Origin: Chryseobacterium sp. BLS98
GTDB lineage: Bacteria; Bacteroidota; Bacteroidia; Flavobacteriales; Weeksellaceae
DNA: 64,000 bases
Assembly (NCBI RefSeq): GCF_001045445.1
Contig: NZ_LFNF01000002.1
Location: 682,001-746,000 of the forward strand
Direction of reading: 5' to 3'
Below are positions 58,962 to 64,000 of the stretch, in pieces. Both the position numbers and the translations under genes were made by a program. The first letter of the stretch is position 1; every line of letters begins with the position of its first letter. The notes below the pieces were generated by a model that saw only the letters and a program-made list of their open reading frames with translations, had not been told where the DNA came from and searched no databases.

Positions 58962-59025
58962 TTTTGGCTAAAACCCTGAGTGATAGCGTTTTTATAGTAA
59001 ACTGGCTAAAGCCCGTTCCTAATTG
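58962..59025. repeat. Dispersed GGCTAAAGCC repeat, double copy
   Basis: ATTTTGGCTAAAACCCTGAG (58961-58980) and ACTGGCTAAAGCCCGTTCCT (59011-59030), the same consensus as at 31317, 50408 and 51892. Confidence 0.55.
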
Positions 59026-59030
59026 ATTGC

Positions 59031-59056
59031 ATCCTTCGACTTCGCTCAGGATGACA
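59031..59056. repeat. Dispersed repeat ATCCTTCGA...CGCTCAGGATGACA, copy 2
   Basis: 23 of 26 positions identical with 51791-51816; lies directly beside the GGCTAAAGCC repeat. Confidence 0.65.
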
Positions 59057-59227
59057 GACCTGATACTAACTACTTTTTTTATTATTATTTGTACAAATAA
59101 AAGCTTATGAATGTAATTTATGATCATATTCCCTTAAAAATTAAATATTTATACCATTATTTTGTAACTCCAATAAATTTTATCCGACCTATTGAAAAAG
59201 TATTTTAATCATCACACTACATTAACA

Positions 59228-59527
59228 ATGGAAAATTACGGCTATACAAAAACAGAAGGCACACAGAATCCGAACCCGCAAAATAATGTCCCTTATCGCT
59301 CGGAAAAGAAAATTCCGGCAGCGATACTGGGAATCCTTGTCGGATGGCTGGCATTAAACAAATTCTATCTGGGCTATACGAAAGAAGGGGTGATCCAGCT
59401 TGTTCTGAATATCATCACTTTTGGAGCTGCTTCCATCATTCCTTTCATTGAAGGGATTTTATACCTGTTCATGAGTGATAAGCAGTTTGATGACACGTAT
59501 GTTTACGGGAAAAAAGGATGGCTCTAA
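59228..59527 (+). CDS. TM2-domain membrane protein
   Basis: From ATG at 59228 the protein has 99 residues (a TTG 12 codons upstream is less likely). After a polar Asn/Pro/Gln N-terminus comes the TM2 domain: KIPAAILGILVGWLALNKFY, LGYTKEGVIQLVL and IIPFIEGILYLFM, two membrane helices joined by a short loop containing the family's F-Y-L-G turn. TM2 proteins are small inner-membrane proteins of unknown role. It is followed by a purine-rich repeat and the gene at 59681. Confidence 0.87.
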   Translation: MENYGYTKTEGTQNPNPQNNVPYRSEKKIPAAILGILVGWLALNKFYLGYTKEGVIQLVLNIITFGAASIIPFIEGILYLFMSDKQFDDTYVYGKKGWL

Positions 59528-59541
59528 GGGAAAATAGTAAA

Positions 59542-59592
59542 ATGGCAAAAAGGGCTAAGAAAGCTGATAAAGCTAAGAAGGCGAAAGGCTAA
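59542..59592 (+). repeat. Lys/Ala codon repeat (AAAGCTAAG units)
   Basis: Tandem AAAGCT/AAGGCG units downstream of the TM2 gene, similar in complement to 22831-22872. The run happens to be an ATG frame of 16 codons (MAKRAKKADKAKKAKG), but the low complexity favours a repeat element. Confidence 0.45.
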
Positions 59593-59680
59593 TAAGCAAA
59601 TTGGCCTTTCTGCTCTTTTGTCATCTATGTTATTATTTTATTTCCCTATTTTTATGCTACCAAATCAAGACTTAAATAAT

Positions 59681-60409
59681 ATGCAAAATAATCAAGACCT
59701 CACAGATCTTCTTGCCTTAGATCTGGGTATTAATATTGTGGACAGAAGACCTTATGCCAAAGAAGTTTTCAAATGGCAGGATATGGATCTTCTTCCCCAC
59801 TCATCCACAGATACGCTTCTTTGCGAAATCTTCGAATGGAACGGGAGAAACTGGAGAACGACGGGAAACAACCTCATCGGATACCTGTTTTCCGGAGCTC
59901 TTCTTAATACAGTCAAAGAGCAGCTGATTAATACCCCTAAGAATTCCGCATTGATCCCGGATTTTGAATTCACCAAAGAAAGCATGGTGGAATATGGACT
60001 TTCTCTTCCTTCCCTCTTTAATATCGGAGTGAATGGAGATATTAAAAATACCAAGAGTTTCTCAATAAGGGTGAATGGGGTAACCAAGTCCAGGATTACC
60101 AATATTGATGCTCCGGGAATTGAAATCCTGAAAAATTACTCTTTGTTTACCCAAAGTAAATCCAAGACTTACAGAAAAAATATTAAATTCAATTATCTGA
60201 GTACTTCCCTCTTCTATGCAGAAAGTGTGGAGATCTTTCTTGAAAAAGAATCAGGAGTTGGGGTGGATGTAAGTTTTCAGACTGAAAATGTAGAAGTGGA
60301 TACCAAAATAGACACGGATACCAAGAAACATTTTATTTTAAAATATTCCGGAAATCAAGCTCCTTTTGCTGCAAAATTTACGAAAGGAAAAGATTTCAAT
60401 ATTATGTGA
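59681..60409 (+). CDS. Conserved hypothetical protein, possibly gasdermin-like
   Basis: From ATG at 59681, 242 residues; in-frame starts at 59654, 59627 and TTG 59618 would give up to 263. No signal peptide. The C-terminal third, SLFYAESVEIFLEKESGVGV then VEVDTKIDT and ILKYSGNQAPFAAKF, has the strand order and the ESG..V and YSG...PFA landmarks that I remember from bacterial gasdermins, followed by a short tail (about ten residues). No protease gene, the usual partner, is adjacent. The family call is from memory of pattern only and needs structure comparison. Confidence 0.4.
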   Translation: MQNNQDLTDLLALDLGINIVDRRPYAKEVFKWQDMDLLPHSSTDTLLCEIFEWNGRNWRTTGNNLIGYLFSGALLNTVKEQLINTPKNSALIPDFEFTKESMVEYGLSLPSLFNIGVNGDIKNTKSFSIRVNGVTKSRITNIDAPGIEILKNYSLFTQSKSKTYRKNIKFNYLSTSLFYAESVEIFLEKESGVGVDVSFQTENVEVDTKIDTDTKKHFILKYSGNQAPFAAKFTKGKDFNIM

Positions 60410-60444
60410 TCAATTTCACTGTTCACAAATATTTAGATAAAAAT

Positions 60445-60476
60445 AAAACACCTCAGATCTGAGGTGTTTTATTTTT
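60445..60476. terminator. Bidirectional terminator before hemB
   Basis: A perfect 26-base palindrome: AAAACACCTCAGA and its complement meet at the centre, flanked by A- and T-rich runs, between the converging genes at 59681 and 60492. Confidence 0.85.
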
Positions 60477-60491
60477 TATGATGATTTTTTT

Positions 60492-61481
60492 CTATTTATT
60501 CAAAATCATTGCTGCTTCTTTTGCAAAATAAGTAAAGATCATATCAGCCCCGGCTCTTTTGAAGCAGGTAAGACTTTCAATGATTGTTTTATCATTATCC
60601 AGCCAACCGTTCTGGGCAGCTGCCTTTACCATGGCATATTCTCCGCTTACATTATAAACCGCTATCGGAAGGTCAATCGCTTCACGAACTTTGGAAACAA
60701 TATCAAGGTAAGGAAGTCCCGGTTTGATCATAATAATATCGGCTCCTTCATCAATATCTTTAAATACTTCGTTCATGGCTTCACGGGAATTGTGAAAATC
60801 CATCTGATAGGTCTTTTTATCTTTCGGAATTTCCATATTGTCCTTTGGTGCACTGTCCAGGGCACTTCTGAATGGTCCGTAAAACGAGCTTGCATATTTT
60901 GCAGAATAGCTTAAAATTCCAACATCCGTAAATCCGCTTTCTTCCAAAGCTTCACGAATGGTAAGAACTCTCCCGTCCATCATATCGCTTGGTGCCACAA
61001 TGTCAGCCCCGGCTTCGGCATGGGATACGGACATTCTTGCCAGTGCATCATTGGTAGCATCATTCACAATTTTTCCGTTTTCAATGATTCCGTCGTGTCC
61101 ATAGATAGAATAGGGATCCAAAGCTACATCAGGCATTACAATCATTTCCGGAACTGCATCTTTAATCGCTTTAATCGTCTGCTGCATCAGTCCGTCCTTG
61201 TTCCAGGCTTCTTTTCCGGTATTGTCTTTCAAGTGCTCTGATACTTTCATGTACAGATTGACCGATTTTACCCCCAGGGAAAAAAGCTCCTTACATTCCT
61301 TCACTGTCAGATCGATGCTCCTCCTGAAAATTCCGGGCATCGACGGGATTGCTTCCTGCTGGTTTTCGCCCTCCATTACGAAGATAGGCATTACAAAATC
61401 ATCAGTCGTAAGGATGTTTTCTCTTACTAGACTTCTGATAGATTCATTAACTCTAAGCCTTCTATTTCTTGAATGTATCAT
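60492..61481 (-). CDS. hemB: Porphobilinogen synthase (delta-aminolevulinate dehydratase)
   Basis: 329 residues, the normal length. Active-site lysines lie in LSYSAKYASSFYGPF and DIIMIKPGLPYLD, and the substrate loop in VAPSDMMDGRV. It condenses two 5-aminolevulinates to porphobilinogen in haem synthesis. Metal-site residues at the start of the loop (MPDVALDPYSIYGHDG) lack the three-Cys zinc site, suggesting the magnesium type. Monocistronic, with TAnnTTTG upstream. Confidence 0.97.
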   Translation of the reverse strand: MIHSRNRRLRVNESIRSLVRENILTTDDFVMPIFVMEGENQQEAIPSMPGIFRRSIDLTVKECKELFSLGVKSVNLYMKVSEHLKDNTGKEAWNKDGLMQQTIKAIKDAVPEMIVMPDVALDPYSIYGHDGIIENGKIVNDATNDALARMSVSHAEAGADIVAPSDMMDGRVLTIREALEESGFTDVGILSYSAKYASSFYGPFRSALDSAPKDNMEIPKDKKTYQMDFHNSREAMNEVFKDIDEGADIIMIKPGLPYLDIVSKVREAIDLPIAVYNVSGEYAMVKAAAQNGWLDNDKTIIESLTCFKRAGADMIFTYFAKEAAMILNK

Positions 61482-61509
61482 TTTGGAATACTTTTTGAAT
61501 ATGTTTCTA

Positions 61510-61517
61510 CAAATTTA
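61510..61517 (-). promoter_or_regulatory. Candidate -7 promoter element of hemB
   Basis: TAAATTTG on the minus strand, 28 bases before the hemB start codon; no clear -33 TTG at the usual distance. Confidence 0.45.
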
Positions 61518-61599
61518 CTACAACTTATATAAAAAACTATTGTATAGAATTGTAGAATTGTTTATTTTTGTTTTAATACATTCGAGAAATTATAATTTG

Positions 61600-61950
61600 A
61601 TGAAAAAACTTTTACTTTTATTTATATTTATCGGCGCTTTCGTTGGATTTTCCAACAATATGCAAGCACAGTTGAGAGAGCCGGGTTCCCTTTCACAGAA
61701 GTCTGATGACGGGGTGTTGGTAGCTTATCCTAATCCTGCAAAGGACTTCCTTCTGATCAAAGCGAAAGATTCTGCTTTAAAAATCAAAAGTGTAACCTTT
61801 TACTCAATTTTAGGAACACAGGTGGCTAACTATTCTGTCAACATGAACTCCGGAGAAATCAATATTGAAAAACTGAAACCCGGAAAATATCTGATTCGCT
61901 ATATCTTAAGCGATAATACCCAAAAGGTTACTCAAATCGTAAAACAATAA
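61600..61950 (+). CDS. Minimal protein with T9SS type A sorting domain
   Basis: The ATG at 61600 gives 116 residues with a signal peptide (1-24, ending MQAQ); a longer frame from 61198 overlaps hemB and is an artefact. After only ~15 residues (LREPGSLSQKSDDGV) the protein enters the T9SS C-terminal sorting domain: VAYPNPAKDFLLIKAK, KSVTFYSILGTQV, GEINIEKLKPGKYLIRYI and TQIVKQ. There is essentially no cargo. It ends in a terminator. Confidence 0.88.
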   Translation: MKKLLLLFIFIGAFVGFSNNMQAQLREPGSLSQKSDDGVLVAYPNPAKDFLLIKAKDSALKIKSVTFYSILGTQVANYSVNMNSGEINIEKLKPGKYLIRYILSDNTQKVTQIVKQ

Positions 61951-61954
61951 AATT

Positions 61955-61983
61955 AAATCCTGATAATCATCAGGATTTTTTCT
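61955..61983 (+). terminator. Terminator of the minimal T9SS protein
   Basis: AAATCCTGAT and ATCAGGATTT, ten pairs with an AATC loop, followed by TTTCTTTT, right after the stop codon. Confidence 0.88.
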
Positions 61984-62054
61984 TTTCCCACTGTTCTGCC
62001 TTAATAATTCCGTAACTTTCAGAACTTTTTTAGACTCATTGTAAAAACAATTTA

Positions 62055-62966
62055 ATGCTTAAAGCTGAACATATCAGAAAGACCTATGGTGCCGGAAAGA
62101 AAATAGCATTGGATGATTTCAGCATCCATGTTCCTCAAGCCAGTATTTATGGTCTTCTAGGCCCAAACGGAGCCGGGAAAACGTCCTTTATCCGTATTAT
62201 TAATCAAATTACACAGGCTGATTCCGGAGAGGTATTCATCAATGGAAATAAGCTTAACCCAAGCCACATCCGGGATATCGGTTATATGCCGGAAGAAAGA
62301 GGACTTTATAAAAATATGAGTGTGGGTGACCAGATCCTTTATTTTGGAGAGCTGAAAGGAATGAGTAAAAATGATGCTTTAAATGAAGCCAAGAAATGGT
62401 TTGAAAAGCTTCACATCGACCAGTGGTGGAAAAAGAAACTCTCTGAGCTCTCTAAAGGGATGGCACAGAAAATCCAGTTTGTAGTCACCGTCCTGCATCG
62501 TCCGCATCTTCTGATTCTTGATGAGCCTTTTTCAGGTTTTGACCCGGTGAATGCCAATTTAATTAAAGATCAGATCATTGACCTTAAAAATAACGGCACT
62601 ACCATTATCCTTTCAACACACAGAATGGAAAGTGTTGAGGAAATGTGTGATTACGTAGCGCTTATCAACAACTCTAAAAAGATCATTGACGGAAGGGTTT
62701 TTGACGTAAGGGAAAAATTTAAAAAGAATATTTTTGGGGTGACTCTTTCCGAGGTGGATGAGGTTAAGTTCGAGAATTTTAAAGCCAGCTATGATATTTT
62801 TAATTTCTCTAATGAAAACAACTTGGTTTCTTTTGACCTTAAAAATGAAAGCGGACAAAACGATATCCTTCTGGACCTCGTAAATGTAGGAAAAGTAAGA
62901 TCATTTGATGAGAAAATCCCGAGTATGAACGAAGTGTTTATTAATGCGGTAAGCAATCATTCTTAA
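62055..62966 (+). CDS. ABC transporter ATP-binding protein (NatA-like)
   Basis: 303 residues: Walker A GLLGPNGAGKTSFIR, Q-loop YMPEERGLYKNM, signature LSKGMAQKIQFVV, Walker B LLILDEPFSGFDP and switch His in ILSTHRMESVEE, followed by a C-terminal DUF4162-like domain (about 225-303). The YMPEERGLY Q-loop and this tail mark the NatA subgroup that exports sodium or small molecules. The permease gene starts six bases downstream. Confidence 0.93.
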   Translation: MLKAEHIRKTYGAGKKIALDDFSIHVPQASIYGLLGPNGAGKTSFIRIINQITQADSGEVFINGNKLNPSHIRDIGYMPEERGLYKNMSVGDQILYFGELKGMSKNDALNEAKKWFEKLHIDQWWKKKLSELSKGMAQKIQFVVTVLHRPHLLILDEPFSGFDPVNANLIKDQIIDLKNNGTTIILSTHRMESVEEMCDYVALINNSKKIIDGRVFDVREKFKKNIFGVTLSEVDEVKFENFKASYDIFNFSNENNLVSFDLKNESGQNDILLDLVNVGKVRSFDEKIPSMNEVFINAVSNHS

Positions 62967-62971
62967 TTTTT

Positions 62972-64000
62972 ATGAATAATATTTTTTTAATTACAAAAAG
63001 GGAATTTCTTACCCAGGTTAAGAAAAAATCCTTCATTATATTAACATTACTTGCTCCTCTTTTAGTGATTGGATTTGGAGGGGTAATCGGGCTGATGTTT
63101 AAAGCAAACGAATCCCACAGCATCATTGAGGTTGTGGATAAAAGCGGACTTTTCAGGAATCAGCTGAAGTCTAATGATAAACTTGAATATGTTTTTGTTT
63201 CCGCCGCTGATGAAAAAGCAAAAATCAATAATCTTAAAGATAATGAGTCGCTGGACGGCATTCTGATCCTTCCCGAACTGAAGAATCAGAACTACAATGA
63301 ACTTGAAAACAGCACAAGACTTATTATAAACGCCAAAATGGGCTTTGATACAAAGCAGAAGATCGTTTCTGATATTACAGATGTAATCAAAAAGGAAAAG
63401 ATCAGGCAGCTTGGTATTGAAGAAACCCAACTCAACAATCTCGATAAGGGCTTTACCCTAAAGACTATCAATGTTTCTGATAATAATAAAGAAGATTCCG
63501 ACCTTGCATTCGGTGTAAAAAGCGGTCTGAGTATCCTTTTAATGTATGTGACTTTCATGTTCATCATTATTTATGGAGTAAGGGTAATGAGAAGTGTTCT
63601 TGAGGAAAAAAACAACCGTGTGGTGGAGATCATTATCTCATCGGTCAAGCCTTTTGAGCTGATGATGGGTAAAATCTTGGGAGTAACCCTGGTGGCCCTG
63701 ACGCAGTTTCTGATCTGGATCTCGATGTCTGTTATAGGAGCCTTGATTTTAAATACCGGATTTTCATCTTTCCAGAAAAATATTCCGGGAGGAAATGAGG
63801 AACTGGCCAGCAAGCTTGATATTACGCAGATTGCTACTCAGGTTTCACACAGTTTACTGGAACTGAATTTCCCGTTGATCATCTTTGTATTCATTGTATT
63901 TTTCCTTTTAGGATATATTTTTTACAGTTCCATTTATGCAGCCATCGGCTCGGCAGTAGATAATGAAACAGAGACCCAGCAGTTCACTTTATTTGCTATT
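62972..64000 (+). CDS. ABC transporter permease (NatB-like), cut by window end
   Basis: The frame from ATG at 62972 stays open for 343 codons to the window end, so the C-terminus is missing. An N-terminal membrane helix follows ITKREFLTQVKKKSFIILTL (in part), then a ~150-residue periplasmic domain and membrane helices (LSILLMYVTFMFIIIYGVRV, ILGVTLVALTQFLIWIS, LIIFVFIVFFLLGYIF). VMRSVLEEKNNRVVEIIISS is the coupling region of ABC-2/NatB permeases. Works with the ATPase at 62055. Confidence 0.9.
   Translation, partial: MNNIFLITKREFLTQVKKKSFIILTLLAPLLVIGFGGVIGLMFKANESHSIIEVVDKSGLFRNQLKSNDKLEYVFVSAADEKAKINNLKDNESLDGILILPELKNQNYNELENSTRLIINAKMGFDTKQKIVSDITDVIKKEKIRQLGIEETQLNNLDKGFTLKTINVSDNNKEDSDLAFGVKSGLSILLMYVTFMFIIIYGVRVMRSVLEEKNNRVVEIIISSVKPFELMMGKILGVTLVALTQFLIWISMSVIGALILNTGFSSFQKNIPGGNEELASKLDITQIATQVSHSLLELNFPLIIFVFIVFFLLGYIFYSSIYAAIGSAVDNETETQQFTLFAI

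Larger units (their letters stand above)
58859..59227. other. Intergenic region with dispersed repeats
   Basis: Between divergent lptB and the TM2 gene. It holds two GGCTAAA elements (58963-58975 and 59012-59025) and a copy of the ATCCTTCGA repeat (59031-59056). The rest is AT-rich without coding signal. Confidence 0.5.

Noticed and set aside
59542..59592. A 16-codon ORF MAKRAKKADKAKKAKG after the TM2 gene
   Set aside because: Low-complexity tandem units also seen as non-coding sequence at 22831-22872; treated as a repeat.
61198..61599. N-terminal extension of the minimal T9SS protein to 250 residues
   Set aside because: The extra part is antisense to hemB and precedes a perfect signal peptide starting at 61600.

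Overview
The window is chromosomal DNA from a member of the Flavobacteriia, most likely Chryseobacterium or a close Weeksellaceae relative. The signs are low GC, A-rich start contexts without clear Shine-Dalgarno sequences, promoters with the Bacteroidetes -7 element TAnnTTTG, type IX secretion (T9SS) sorting tails, a GH92 mannosidase, outer-membrane beta-barrel receptors of the OMP_b-brl_3 type, and N-terminal motifs such as QVGINT in exported proteins. This assignment rests on recognition of families, not on a search. I found no rRNA, tRNA, CRISPR array, complete insertion sequence or prophage.

Layout. 0-4.3 kb: a nucleoid-associated protein, an AraC-type regulator, and a duplicated two-gene unit (tiny one-helix membrane protein followed by a small helical cytosolic protein), then an exported Lys-rich helical repeat protein. 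4.5-16.2 kb: the accessory part of the window. Five intact exported surface proteins share the N-terminal GINT..P motif; at least four have C1q-like or comparable beta-rich C-termini and one ends in a peptidase S74 (endosialidase chaperone) domain. They are interspersed with three membrane-anchored LuxR-type regulators (two with periplasmic TPRs, one without its sensor), two small transposase-like HTH proteins, and at least two, probably four, decayed remnants of the same surface-protein family. A conserved ~60-bp block lies between members. I read it as a birth-and-death array of surface cassettes with its own regulators.

16.6-31.3 kb is mostly housekeeping: dnaK; ppk1-ppx (polyphosphate synthesis and hydrolysis, overlapping by 4 bp); a Rossmann epimerase with a tiny membrane protein; a 1012-residue T9SS substrate; an orphan barstar-type inhibitor; flotillin plus NfeD-like partner; NifU and Mrp (Fe-S assembly). 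31.5-43.5 kb handles nutrients and the envelope: outer-membrane receptor, GH92 mannosidase, TIMP-like secreted protein, phytanoyl-CoA-type dioxygenase, dicarboxylate symporter, BON and BON-SH3 proteins, CocE-type hydrolase.

43.7-64 kb: an alkylation-repair operon (Ada-like regulator/MGMT, SAM methyltransferase, AlkB); agmatinase and arginine decarboxylase (two steps of putrescine synthesis, on either side of a HAD phosphatase); lipoprotein tyrosine phosphatase; thiamine diphosphokinase with a PduO-type cobalamin adenosyltransferase; a DinB-like protein with a palindromic operator next to a YafY/WYL regulator; a Crp-like regulator with an AhpD-like protein; an MsbA-type ABC exporter; LptB carrying an unusual C-terminal extension; a TM2 protein; a possible gasdermin-like protein; hemB; a 116-residue protein that is almost only a T9SS sorting tail; and a NatA/NatB-type ABC transporter cut by the window end.

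Intergenic DNA is rich in short dispersed palindromic repeats of several families. The points most worth following are the surface-protein array with its remnants and TPR-LuxR regulators, the duplicated micro-membrane-protein unit, the possible gasdermin-like gene, the LptB fusion and the orphan barstar.
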